From: Herbaspirillum chlorophenolicum
Lineage (GTDB): Bacteria > Pseudomonadota > Gammaproteobacteria > Burkholderiales > Burkholderiaceae_D
Length of the DNA: 41,351 nt
Direction of reading: 5' to 3'
NCBI RefSeq assembly: GCF_001189955.1
Contig: NZ_LFLT01000038.1
Coordinates: 1-41,351 of the forward strand
Shown: in pieces, positions 27,539-35,524 of the stretch
Layout of the letters: every line of letters starts with the position of its first letter
How positions within the stretch are numbered: the first letter of the stretch is position 1
Position numbers and translations under genes: made by a program
The notes under the pieces: model-generated
The model's input: the letters and a program-made list of their open reading frames with translations, nothing else
Told to the model about the DNA's origin: nothing
The model's database searches: none

Positions 27539-28390
27539 TTATTTTTCGGAATCGACCAGACCCTTGACGAACCACTTCTGCATCACCACCACGATCAGTC
27601 CGGGCGGCAGCATGGCCAGCATCATGGTGGCCATTACCATGTTCCACTCGACGGCCGAATCGCCGCCGGAGATCAGGGTCTTGATGCCGATGCCGATCGG
27701 GTACATGTTCTGCTGCGTGGCGATCATCAGCGGCCACAGGTACTGGTTCCAGCCGTAGATGAACATGATCACGAACAGCGCAATCACATTGGTGCGCGAC
27801 AACGGCCACAGCACATCCTTGAGGAAGCGCAGCGGCCCGGCGCCATCGATGCGGGCCGCCTCGGCCAGCTCGTCGGGCACGGTCAGGAAGAACTGGCGGA
27901 ACAGGAAGGTAGCCGTTGCCGAGGCGATCAGCGGCACCGTCAGGCCGGCGTAGCTGTTCAACATGCCCAGGTCGGACACCACCTGGTAGGTCGGCGTGAT
28001 GCGCACTTCCACCGGCAGCATCAGGGTGACGAAGATCATCCAGAAGAACAGGTTGCGGCCGGGGAAGCGGAAATACACGATGGCGAACGCGGACAGCATG
28101 GAGATGGCGATCTTGCCCACGGCGATCACCAGCGCCGTCACCAGGCTGACCCACAGCATGTTGATCACCGGCGGCGCGATGACCTGGCCGGAGGCGCCCT
28201 TGAACAGCACCGTGCCGTAGTTATTGAGCAGCTCGCCGCCGGGCACCAGCGAAATCGGCGACATGGCCGACTGCTCGGCGGTCTGGGTGCTGGCGATGAA
28301 GGCGACATAGAGCGGAAACACCACCGCCAGCACGCCCAGGATCAGCACCAGGTGGCTGACCGCGTCCAGGATTGGTCGTCTTTCTATCAT
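27539..28390 (-). CDS. ugpE: sn-Glycerol-3-phosphate ABC transporter permease UgpE
   Basis: 283-aa inner-membrane permease with about six helices and the cytoplasmic EAA loop ([20 protein letters not shown], about residues 187-206) that contacts the ATPase. The start overlaps the ugpA stop by 4 nt (ATGA), indicating coupling. It works with UgpA and UgpC. Confidence 0.96.
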   Translation of the reverse strand: MIERRPILDAVSHLVLILGVLAVVFPLYVAFIASTQTAEQSAMSPISLVPGGELLNNYGTVLFKGASGQVIAPPVINMLWVSLVTALVIAVGKIAISMLSAFAIVYFRFPGRNLFFWMIFVTLMLPVEVRITPTYQVVSDLGMLNSYAGLTVPLIASATATFLFRQFFLTVPDELAEAARIDGAGPLRFLKDVLWPLSRTNVIALFVIMFIYGWNQYLWPLMIATQQNMYPIGIGIKTLISGGDSAVEWNMVMATMMLAMLPPGLIVVVMQKWFVKGLVDSEK

Positions 28391-29271
28391 GCGTATTGGA
28401 CCTTCTTCTCAACGTATTTGAACTGCACCACGGTCAGCAGGATCACCACCGCCATCAGCACCACCGACTGCGCCGCGGCGCTGCCCAGGTCGCCGCCCTT
28501 GAAGCCGTCCGAGAACACCTTGTAGACCAGGATCTCGGTGTCCTTGCCGGGGCCGCCATGGGTGGTGGCTTCGACGATGGCGAAGGTGTCGAAGAAGGCG
28601 TAGACCACATTGACCACCAGCAGGAAGAAAGTGGTCGGCGAGATCAGCGGGAACACAATGGTGAAGAAGCGCTTGACTGGGCCGGCGCCGTCGATGGCAG
28701 CCGCTTCGATAAGCGACTTGGGAATCGATTGCAGGCCCGCCAGGAAGAACAGGAAGTTGTAGCTGATCTGTTTCCACACGGCGGCGATCACGATCAGGAT
28801 CATCGCGTGGCGGCCGTTGACCATATAGTCCCAGCCGATGCCGAACTTGCCCAGCAGGTGCGACAGCACCCCCAGCGAGGGACTCAGCAGGAACATCCAC
28901 AGCACGCCCACCACCACCGGCGACACCGCATAGGGCCAGATCAGGAAGGTCTTGTAGATCGACGCGCCGCGGGTGACGCGGTCGGCGAATACCGCCAGCA
29001 GGAGCGACAGCGTCATGCCGAAGAACGCCACCAGCAGGGAGAAGACCGCCGTAGTGCGGAAGGATTCGAGATAGGTCGGGTCGCCGAACAAGGCGGCGAA
29101 GTTATCCAGCCAGACGAATTCGGAATAGCCGCCGAAGGCGTCCTGCAACAGCACCGACTGGTACATCGCCTGTACCGCCGGCCAGAAAAAGAACAGCAAA
29201 GTGACCAGGATCTGCGGTGCGACCAGCAGATACGGCAGCCACTTGGATTTGAATCGCGCGCGTTTTTCCAC
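28387..29271 (-). CDS. ugpA: sn-Glycerol-3-phosphate ABC transporter permease UgpA
   Basis: 294-aa inner-membrane permease. A short basic N-terminus ([19 protein letters not shown]) is followed by six predicted helices and an EAA loop ([20 protein letters not shown], about residues 185-204). It overlaps ugpE by 4 nt. It is separated from ugpB by 143 nt containing a strong hairpin, a common arrangement that lowers membrane-protein expression relative to the binding protein. Confidence 0.96.
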   Translation of the reverse strand: MEKRARFKSKWLPYLLVAPQILVTLLFFFWPAVQAMYQSVLLQDAFGGYSEFVWLDNFAALFGDPTYLESFRTTAVFSLLVAFFGMTLSLLLAVFADRVTRGASIYKTFLIWPYAVSPVVVGVLWMFLLSPSLGVLSHLLGKFGIGWDYMVNGRHAMILIVIAAVWKQISYNFLFFLAGLQSIPKSLIEAAAIDGAGPVKRFFTIVFPLISPTTFFLLVVNVVYAFFDTFAIVEATTHGGPGKDTEILVYKVFSDGFKGGDLGSAAAQSVVLMAVVILLTVVQFKYVEKKVQYA

Positions 29272-29358
29272 GTTCGTTCAGGCCAGGAAAGAAGGTTCAG
29301 GAAAGCGAAAACCAGCGGCGCCGCGCCATCCCATTGAATGGGGCGATGCCGCCGGAAA

Positions 29359-29396
29359 CGCCGTCCGCGCACCCACTGCGGGCGACGCGGACGGCG
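29359..29396 (-). promoter_or_regulatory. Intercistronic hairpin between ugpB and ugpA
   Basis: Perfect 11-bp arms CGCCGTCCGCG/CGCGGACGGCG with a 16-nt loop, followed by TTTCC on the minus strand. It lies 19 nt past the ugpB stop. The short T-run makes it at most a leaky terminator; protection of the ugpB mRNA 3' end is a likely alternative (inference). Confidence 0.6.
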
Positions 29397-29414
29397 GCAC
29401 AGTCAATGCAGGTA

Positions 29415-30725
29415 TTACTGGTTACCCTTGTTGGCTTTCTCGAAGCGCACCAGCAGCTCGTCGCCGCGCTTGACGGCCGAGTCCAGCGCTTCCTTCGGGG
29501 TCTTCTTGCCGGTCCAGACGTTTTCCAGTTCCTCGTCGAACACGGTGCGGACCTGCGCATAATTGCCCAGGCGCAGGCCGCGCGACTTCTCGGTGGTCTT
29601 GACGATCATCTGCTTGACCGCGACATCGGTGCCGGGATTGCGCTCATAGAAACCGGCCTGCTTGGTCAGCTCGTAGGCGGCCTTGGTGACCGGCAGGTAG
29701 CCGGTATCCTGGTGCCACTTCGCTGCCACTTCCGGCTTGGAGAGGTAGGTGAAGAACTTGGCCACGCCCTTGTACTCGTCAGCCTTCTTGCCGCCCATCA
29801 CCCACAGCGAAGCGCCGCCGATGACCGTGTTCTGCGGTGCGCCCGGCACGTCATTGTAGTACGGCAGCGCGGCAACGCCGAACTTGAACTTGGCGTTCTT
29901 GCGGATATCGGCATAAGCGGAGGAGGAACCGGTGATCATCGCGCACTCGCCGGCATTGAACTTGGCGTTGGCTTCATCCTTGCGGCCGGCATAGGTGAAG
30001 TACCCCTGCTTGGCCCAGTTCGCCAGGTTTTCGATATGGCGCACGTGCAGCGGGCTGTTGAGTTTCAGGCGCGCATCGAGGCCGCCGAAGCCATTGTTCT
30101 TCGATGCCAGCTCGACGTTATGCCACGTTGAAAACGATTCCAAATGCACCCAGGATTGCCAGGTCGTGGTGTATGCGCACGATGCGCCGCTGGCCTTGAT
30201 CTTGGCGGCCATGCCGACGAAGTCCTGCCAGGTGGCGGGCGGCTTCTCGGGATCGAGACCGGCCTTGGCGAACATGTCCTTGTTGTAGAACATGATGGTG
30301 GTAGAGCTGTTGAACGGGAAGGACATCATGCCCTTGGCGGTCGAGTAGTAACCCGCTACCGCCGGCACGTAGGCATTCTGGTCGAATTTCTCGCCGGCCT
30401 GGTGCATGACTTCATACACCGGCTTGACCGCGCCCTTGGCGTAGATCATGGTGGCAGTGCCGACCTCGAATACCTGCAGGATATCCGGCGCGTTGCCGGC
30501 GCGGTAGGCGGCGATGGCGGCAGCCATCGATTCATCGTAGGTGCCCTTGTAGACCGGGACCACCTTGTAGTCGGACTGGCTCTTGTTGAAGTCATCGGCC
30601 AAGGCATTGACGCGTTCGCCCAAGGCTCCGGTCATCGAATGCCACCAGGAAATTTCAGTTGCGGCGTAGGCGGAAGAGGCGATCGTCGCCAACATGCCGG
30701 CCGCGACCAATTTTTTTAAGTTCAT
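29415..30725 (-). CDS. ugpB: sn-Glycerol-3-phosphate-binding periplasmic protein UgpB
   Basis: 436-aa periplasmic receptor of the Ugp importer. A signal peptide lies at residues 1-21 (MNLKKLVAAGMLATIASSAY-A). The mature start ATEISWWHSMTGALGERVNA and the TYDESMAAAIAAYRAGNAPDI segment are typical of UgpB. I chose the start at 30725 over an upstream Met 12 codons earlier because the signal peptide begins here and a GGAGGTC site lies 5 nt upstream. It is the first gene of ugpBAEC. A Pho-box-like sequence 43 nt upstream fits phosphate-starvation control as in E. coli. Confidence 0.96.
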   Translation of the reverse strand: MNLKKLVAAGMLATIASSAYAATEISWWHSMTGALGERVNALADDFNKSQSDYKVVPVYKGTYDESMAAAIAAYRAGNAPDILQVFEVGTATMIYAKGAVKPVYEVMHQAGEKFDQNAYVPAVAGYYSTAKGMMSFPFNSSTTIMFYNKDMFAKAGLDPEKPPATWQDFVGMAAKIKASGASCAYTTTWQSWVHLESFSTWHNVELASKNNGFGGLDARLKLNSPLHVRHIENLANWAKQGYFTYAGRKDEANAKFNAGECAMITGSSSAYADIRKNAKFKFGVAALPYYNDVPGAPQNTVIGGASLWVMGGKKADEYKGVAKFFTYLSKPEVAAKWHQDTGYLPVTKAAYELTKQAGFYERNPGTDVAVKQMIVKTTEKSRGLRLGNYAQVRTVFDEELENVWTGKKTPKEALDSAVKRGDELLVRFEKANKGNQ

Positions 30726-30767
30726 CAGAGACCTCCAGAAAAGGGGTTTTGATGCTAACAACGCTCC

Positions 30768-30785
30768 ATGACAGCCGCGTTACAT
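30768..30785 (-). promoter_or_regulatory. Pho-box-like site upstream of ugpB
   Basis: Read toward ugpB: ATGTAAC-GCGG-CTGTCAT, a 7-4-7 direct-repeat layout. The second half is a perfect CTGTCAT; the first half is degenerate. E. coli ugp is a known PhoB target. A second 7-4-7 pair (CTGTCAG/GCGTCAG, 30889-30906, plus strand) lies nearer ubiA and is weaker. Confidence 0.5.
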
Positions 30786-30965
30786 TAACGGCACTCCCCG
30801 CCGGGTGCAAAGAAAAACGATGCCGCTGCGCAGCAGAAAATTATCAATAAGATATTTTTCCTGCGATTTCCTGCTCAGTGGGAGCGCGCTGTCAGCCGCG
30901 CGTCAGGCCGGCAGCAGGTGCTGCGGCGGCGATTTATAATGCGGCTTTCGTTTTCCGGACCAGGC

Positions 30966-31820
30966 ATGAACAGGCTCAAGCTTTACGCACTGCTGGTGCG
31001 CGCACACAAACCCATCGGTATCCTGCTGCTGTTGTGGCCCACGCTGATCGCCCTGTGGCTGGCCTCGGGCGGCGTTCCCTCGCTGGGCGTGCTGGCCATC
31101 TATGTGGTGGGCACCGCGCTGATGCGCTCGGCCGGCTGCGCCATCAACGATTACGCCGACCGCGACTTCGACCGTTTTGTAAAACGCACCGAGCAACGCC
31201 CGCTGACCGCCGGCAAGATCAAGTCGTGGGAAGCGCTGATGGTGGCCGGCGTGCTGGCCCTGGTATCGTTCCTGCTGATCCTGCCGCTCAACACGCTGAC
31301 CAAGCAGTTATCGGTAGCCGCGCTCATCATCGCCGCCACCTACCCCTACTTCAAGCGCTTCTTCGCCATCCCGCAAGCTTACCTGGGCATCGCTTTCGGC
31401 TTCGGCATCCCCATGGGCTTTGCCACGGTGACCGGCGAAGTGCCGCCGGCGGCCTGGGTGCTGCTGGTCGCCAATGTGTTCTGGGCAGTGGCGTACGATA
31501 CCGAATACGCCATGGTCGACCGCGACGACGACCTCAAGATCGGCATCAAGACCTCCGCCATCACCTTCGGCCGCCATGACGTGCTGGCAGTGATGCTGTG
31601 CTACGCCGCCGCGCTGGCCCTGATCTGGGTAGTGGGGCTGCAGTACGGCATGGGCCTGTGGTTCTCGGCCGGCATGCTGGTGGCCTGCGGTTTCGCCATC
31701 TACCACTACACGCTGATCCGCGAACGCGACCGCATGCGCTGCTTCGCCGCTTTCAACAACAACAACTGGCTGGGCTCGGCAATCTTCGCCGGCGTGGCGC
31801 TGGATTACCTGTTGCGCTGA
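30966..31820 (+). CDS. ubiA: 4-Hydroxybenzoate octaprenyltransferase UbiA
   Basis: 284-aa integral membrane prenyltransferase of ubiquinone synthesis (attaches the polyprenyl tail to 4-hydroxybenzoate). Motifs: [14 protein letters not shown] at the N-terminus, first Asp-rich motif NDYADRDFD (61-69), QRPLTAG, and the second Asp-rich motif [19 protein letters not shown]. The length matches the family (about 285-295). I chose the ATG at 30966; upstream codons to 30918 lack family similarity. tpm starts 35 nt downstream. It is divergent from ugpB. Confidence 0.96.
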   Translation: MNRLKLYALLVRAHKPIGILLLLWPTLIALWLASGGVPSLGVLAIYVVGTALMRSAGCAINDYADRDFDRFVKRTEQRPLTAGKIKSWEALMVAGVLALVSFLLILPLNTLTKQLSVAALIIAATYPYFKRFFAIPQAYLGIAFGFGIPMGFATVTGEVPPAAWVLLVANVFWAVAYDTEYAMVDRDDDLKIGIKTSAITFGRHDVLAVMLCYAAALALIWVVGLQYGMGLWFSAGMLVACGFAIYHYTLIRERDRMRCFAAFNNNNWLGSAIFAGVALDYLLR

Positions 31821-31855
31821 CCGCGCAAACGGATTCACGATAACAAGGAGACACG

Positions 31856-32515
31856 ATGGAAGCAGAATTCTGGCTGGAGCGCTGGCGCGAGGGACGCACC
31901 CATTTTCACCAGTCGCGCGTGACGCCGCTGCTGCAAAAATACTGGCCGGCGCTGGAGCTGCCGGCCGGCAGCACGGTGCTGGCGCCGCTGTGCGGCAAGT
32001 CGCTGGACATGCTGTGGCTGGCCGAACAGGGGCACAAGGTATTGGGCGTGGAGCTGTCGCAGTTGGCAGTCGAACAGTTCTTCGCTGAAAACCAACTGTC
32101 ACCGCAAGTGCACGAATCGACACAAGGGACCCATTACTCGGCCGGCGCCATCGAGATCATCTGCGGCGACATCTTCAAGCTCGATGATGCAACCTTGGCC
32201 GGCTGTGCCGGCGCCTATGACCGCGCAGCCCTGATCGCCCTGCCGCCGGAGATGCGTGAGCGCTATGCGCAGCAGGTTTACGGCCGTTTGCCGGACGGTG
32301 CACGCAGCATCCTGATCACTCTGGAATATGCCCAAGAGCAGATGGATGGGCCGCCGTTTTCAGTACCGGAAAAGGAAGTGCTGGATATCTACGCGCCGCA
32401 TACCGGGGTGCAGGTAATCGACCACCGCGACATCCTGGAGAAAGAGCCCAAGTTCATTGAGCGCGGATTGAAGAGGTTGGATACGGTGGTGTACCGATTG
32501 CAGCGCAAGGGCTGA
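31856..32515 (+). CDS. tpm: Thiopurine S-methyltransferase-family protein
   Basis: 219-aa SAM-dependent methyltransferase of the bacterial TPMT family; in bacteria it is linked to methylation of selenium/tellurium oxyanions and thiols. It begins with the family start [18 protein letters not shown], then [26 protein letters not shown] (SAM site), and [23 protein letters not shown] precedes the ATG. It lies 35 nt after ubiA and may be co-transcribed. Repeat copy 3 begins 43 nt after its stop. Confidence 0.93.
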   Translation: MEAEFWLERWREGRTHFHQSRVTPLLQKYWPALELPAGSTVLAPLCGKSLDMLWLAEQGHKVLGVELSQLAVEQFFAENQLSPQVHESTQGTHYSAGAIEIICGDIFKLDDATLAGCAGAYDRAALIALPPEMRERYAQQVYGRLPDGARSILITLEYAQEQMDGPPFSVPEKEVLDIYAPHTGVQVIDHRDILEKEPKFIERGLKRLDTVVYRLQRKG

Positions 32516-32558
32516 ATGCATCGCACCGAAGCCGCAGGCCAGAAGCAAGCAGCGCGAG

Positions 32559-32848
32559 GCCGAAGGCGAGCCGGTTACGAAGTCCGCTTCTGACCAGCCG
32601 CTGGAGTGACGGGAAAAATGGGCAAGGCAGAATCGCTGCGCTCCGACTGCCTTGCTGATCCATTTTTCCCGTCACTCCAGCGGGTACCCCGAAGGGGCTG
32701 GGCAGTAGCGGTCGCCTTCTTTTGCTTACTTTTCTTGGCGAGACAAGAAAAGTGAGCGGCTGCCGGGCCGCCCCCGGCGCTCCCCTCCGACCGGAGAAAC
32801 AACCCAATCAAGCCAGAGCACCAACACGCAGCAAGACCAGACTACCCA
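32559..32848 (+). repeat. Dispersed structured repeat, copy 3
   Basis: About 290 bp filling most of the gene-free stretch 32516-32879. It shares GCCGAAGGCGAGCCGG and ACGAAGTCCGCTTCT with copy 2. Next come the palindrome (32598-32683), the CCCCGAAGGGG hairpin, a hairpin at 32728-32753 (ACTTTTCTTG, loop GCGAGA, CAAGAAAAGT), the GGGCCGCCCCCGG block, and the end GCAAGACCAGACTACCCA. It lies about 29 kb from copies 1 and 2. The small frames inside it are spurious. Confidence 0.87.
32598..32683. repeat. 86-bp palindromic module of repeat copy 3, centre inverted
   Basis: The arms at 32598-32621 and 32660-32683 are perfect 24-nt reverse complements, with outer CCG, inner AAAAATGG and copy-specific bases CTGGAGTGACGGG. 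The 38-nt centre (32622-32659) is in the opposite orientation relative to the flank compared with copy 2, and differs from the copy 1 centre by one base (AA instead of AG). Confidence 0.92.
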
Positions 32849-32879
32849 GCACCAACATCCAATACGACGCAATAAAGCA

Positions 32880-33107
32880 TCACACTTCCGCAGTAGTCCT
32901 CACCACCGTCACCCGGCTGATCAGAAACTCCCCATCCACCACCACCCGAAACGGCGTACCCACAACGTTGAAGCCGGGACCACCATCATCGTCCCACACC
33001 TGCGCCATCGCATCGAACTCACGCGGACTCATGTGCAGCATCTGGGCGCTGATGACAAAGGTAGCCCCCGTCTTTTGTTTCCTGACGATCTCGTCGAGCT
33101 TGGCCAT
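32880..33107 (-). CDS. Small hypothetical protein in the proC-nlpD operon
   Basis: 75 aa, no family recognised. It begins MAKLDEIVRKQKTGATFVIS, contains MSPREFDAMAQVWDDDGGPG and ends in alternating strand-like residues (FRVVVDGEFLISRVTVVRT). AGGAA lies 5 nt before the ATG, and the gene starts 17 nt after the nlpD-like stop, so it is probably translated as the last gene of yggS-proC-nlpD. It has no signal peptide or membrane segment. Codon use matches its neighbours, which supports a real gene. Confidence 0.72.
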   Translation of the reverse strand: MAKLDEIVRKQKTGATFVISAQMLHMSPREFDAMAQVWDDDGGPGFNVVGTPFRVVVDGEFLISRVTVVRTTAEV

Positions 33108-33124
33108 GACAATTCCTGAACGGT

Positions 33125-33865
33125 TCAGCGCGACGGCAGCAAGGCCATCACATTGACCGGCTTGCCGTTGCGGCGGATTTCAAAATACAGCTTGACACTG
33201 CTGGTGTCGCTGTTGCCCATCGCGGCGATCTGCTGGCCGCGCGTGACCATCTGGCCCTCCTTGACCGCGATGCTCTTGTTATGCGCATAGACCGACAGCA
33301 GCGTAGGCGTGTGCTTGATGATCACCATGTTGCCATAGCCGCGGATACCGTGGCCGGCATAGGTCACCTTGCCGGCAGCAGCAGCCACCACTGCCTGGCC
33401 ATCGGTGCCGGCGATGTCGATGCCCTTCTTGTAACTGTCGCTGCTGGGCGCCGACTTGCCCTGCGTAGGCCAGATCCAGTCAAGTTTGGCATCGGCCGGA
33501 GCCGGCGCATCGTCATCGTCGCCCTTGCCCGTCGCTTTGGCTGCGGGCTTGGCGGCCGGCGTCGCCTTGCGCGCCGGCGCCGACGATGCGCCGCGGCTGC
33601 TCTGGCCGGCGCCGGTGCGCGCCACGATCCCGGAAGGCGGTTTCACCAGGATGCGCTGGCCGACTTCCAGGTCGTTGGGATTGCGCAGCCGGTTCCAGGT
33701 AACCAGGTTGGAGGGATTCTGGTCGAAGTCGCGGCCGATGCTATAGAGGGTATCGCCACGGCGCACGGTGTAATAACCGTCGCTGTCGGCGGTCGAGGCG
33801 CACCCTGCCAGCAGGAGCACGCCCGCCAGCGGCAGCGCCGCAACAATGCTTGCAATTCTCTTCAT
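33125..33865 (-). CDS. NlpD-like lipoprotein with LysM and degenerate LytM (M23) domain
   Basis: 246-aa envelope lipoprotein. The lipobox LAGC has Cys22; LysM lies at about 31-76 (YTVRRGDTLYSIGRDFDQN); an Ala/Lys/Pro-rich linker at about 85-125; LytM/M23 at about 130-246. As in E. coli NlpD, the first metal His is missing (Lys146 in KKGIDIAG, though Asp150 remains). Here the His of the usual LHFEIR is also replaced (Tyr227 in LYFEIR); His195 of YAHN is kept. It is therefore predicted not to cut peptidoglycan itself but to activate amidases (inference from NlpD/EnvC). Its ATG overlaps the proC stop by one base. Confidence 0.9.
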   Translation of the reverse strand: MKRIASIVAALPLAGVLLLAGCASTADSDGYYTVRRGDTLYSIGRDFDQNPSNLVTWNRLRNPNDLEVGQRILVKPPSGIVARTGAGQSSRGASSAPARKATPAAKPAAKATGKGDDDDAPAPADAKLDWIWPTQGKSAPSSDSYKKGIDIAGTDGQAVVAAAAGKVTYAGHGIRGYGNMVIIKHTPTLLSVYAHNKSIAVKEGQMVTRGQQIAAMGNSDTSSVKLYFEIRRNGKPVNVMALLPSR

Positions 33866-34677
33866 CAGGCCTTGCCGAACTCGTCGCCGAGTTCCTTGCT
33901 GCGGGCGGCGGCGGCCTTGAGCGCGGTGACGATGGAATCCTTGACGCCGGACTGCTCCATGGAGACCAGCGCGGCATAAGTGGTGCCGCCCTTGGAGGTT
34001 ACGCGTTCACGCAACGTGGCGACCGATTCGTCGGAACGGCGTGCCAGCTCGGTAGCGCCTTCGAACGTGGCCTTGGCCAGCTGCATGCCCTCGGCGGACG
34101 ACAAGCCCAGTTCGGTGGCGGCCTTTTCCATCGCTTCGAGAAAGTAGAAGACATACGCCGGGCCGCTGCCGGAAATCGCGGTAACCGCGTCGAGCTGCTC
34201 TTCGGACGATACCCACACCGTCTCGCCGACCGCCTTGAGGATGGAATCCGCCTGGGCGCGCTGCAACGTCGACACTTCCTGGTTGGCCGCCACACCGGTG
34301 ATGCCGCGGCCGATCAACGCCGGCGTGTTGGGCATGGCGCGCACCACGGCCTGGTGGCCGTCCAGCCAGCGCGACATGTCTGCAATGCGGATGCCGGCGG
34401 CAATGCTCAACACCAGTTGCGCGCCGATGAAGGGTTTCAGGGTCGCCACCACGTCGTGGATCTGCTGCGGCTTGACCGCCAGCACCACCACGTCGCTGGA
34501 GGCAACCGTGCCGTCGATGGCGGTGGCGGTAGTGACGCCGAACTTGCCCTGCAGCGCTTGCAGCGAATCGGCATTGAGGTCAACCACGTGGATATTCTGC
34601 GGCTCCGCCACCTTGCCGACCAATCCGCCGATCAAGGCGGTCGCCATGTTTCCGCCACCAATAAACGCTATCTTCAC
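33865..34677 (-). CDS. proC: Pyrroline-5-carboxylate reductase
   Basis: Last step of proline synthesis (NAD(P)H reduction of pyrroline-5-carboxylate). I start at the GTG at 34677: AAGGAG lies 5 nt upstream and the product then begins with the Rossmann motif KIAFIGGGNMATALIGGL, giving 270 aa, the usual length. An ATG 13 codons further up has no such support. Other motifs: VLAVKPQQ, RAMPNTPALIGRGITG (about residues 116-131) and the C-terminal AISGSGPAYVF and TSKGGTTYAAL proline-binding segment. The stop overlaps the nlpD-like start (TGATG). Confidence 0.96.
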   Translation of the reverse strand: MKIAFIGGGNMATALIGGLVGKVAEPQNIHVVDLNADSLQALQGKFGVTTATAIDGTVASSDVVVLAVKPQQIHDVVATLKPFIGAQLVLSIAAGIRIADMSRWLDGHQAVVRAMPNTPALIGRGITGVAANQEVSTLQRAQADSILKAVGETVWVSSEEQLDAVTAISGSGPAYVFYFLEAMEKAATELGLSSAEGMQLAKATFEGATELARRSDESVATLRERVTSKGGTTYAALVSMEQSGVKDSIVTALKAAAARSKELGDEFGKA

Positions 34678-34748
34678 TTCCACTCCTTGTGTCGTCGCCG
34701 TAAAGCGCTGTTCCAATAAAAAAGATGCAGGCGCCCGCCTGGGGCCTC

Positions 34749-35450
34749 TTACATGTAGTTGCGCGCACCGAAGATGGCGCTGCCGATGCGCACAATGGTC
34801 GCGCCCTCGGCCACCGCCGCTTCCAGATCCGCCGACATGCCCATCGACAGCGTATCCAGCGGCAAGCCATCGGCGCGCAGCGATTCGTACAAGCCGCGCA
34901 CCGCAGCGAAGGCTGCACGCTGGCGCGCGACATCATCGCTCGGCTCGGGAATCGCCATCAGCCCGCGCAGCGCCAGATTGGGCAATGCCGCCACCTGCGC
35001 CGCGACCGCGGGCAGTTCTTCCGGCGCCAGGCCGCTCTTGCTTTGCTCGCCGCTGATGTTCACCTGCAGACAGATGTTGAGCGCTCCCAGTTCCGGCGGA
35101 CGCTGTTCCGACAATCGGCGGGCGACCTTTTCGCGGTCTACCGAATGGACCCAGTCGAAGCTCTCGGCAATGGGCCGGGTCTTATTGCTCTGGATGGGAC
35201 CGATGAAGTGCCACTGCAGCTGCGCCGCCGGCGCCAGCGATTTCATCGCGGCGATCTTCTCCAGCGCTTCCTGCAGATAATTCTCCCCGAATGCCTGCTG
35301 CCCGGCCCGCACCGCCTCCATCACCGCATCGGTGCCGAAGGTCTTGGAGACCGCCAGCAATTGTATCGATGACGGAGCGCGGTGCGCGCGTTCCGCGGAG
35401 ATGGCGATCTGGGATCTCACGTGTTGCAAGTTTTTGGCGATTGGCGACAT
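34749..35450 (-). CDS. yggS: YggS-family pyridoxal phosphate homeostasis protein
   Basis: 233-aa PLP-binding protein (PLPBP/YggS). The PLP lysine is in LAVSKTFG (about residue 36). Further landmarks are FGENYLQEALEK, WHFIGPIQSNK, LQVNISGEQSKSGL, GLMAIPEP, and SMGMSADLEAAVAEGATIVRIGSAIFG. It buffers free PLP and affects amino-acid pools. It is followed by proC, as in many proteobacteria. I chose the start at 35450; it diverges from pilT across a 74-nt gap. Confidence 0.95.
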   Translation of the reverse strand: MSPIAKNLQHVRSQIAISAERAHRAPSSIQLLAVSKTFGTDAVMEAVRAGQQAFGENYLQEALEKIAAMKSLAPAAQLQWHFIGPIQSNKTRPIAESFDWVHSVDREKVARRLSEQRPPELGALNICLQVNISGEQSKSGLAPEELPAVAAQVAALPNLALRGLMAIPEPSDDVARQRAAFAAVRGLYESLRADGLPLDTLSMGMSADLEAAVAEGATIVRIGSAIFGARNYM

Positions 35451-35524
35451 AATCCGGTGCCGGGAGGGCTCGGCTGCGGGGAATATAAATAGATTGCTCA
35501 GTGCTTTCCTTGCAAGGATTATAA

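Noticed and set aside
27519..28154. 212-codon upstream extension of ugpC
   Set aside because: It overlaps ugpE in a different frame; UgpC begins at 27518 with the normal ABC-ATPase N-terminus.
30889..30906. CTGTCAG-CCGC-GCGTCAG as a Pho box for ubiA
   Set aside because: It has the 7-4-7 layout, but the halves are degenerate, the core is GC-rich and ubiA is not an expected PhoB target; kept only as a note.
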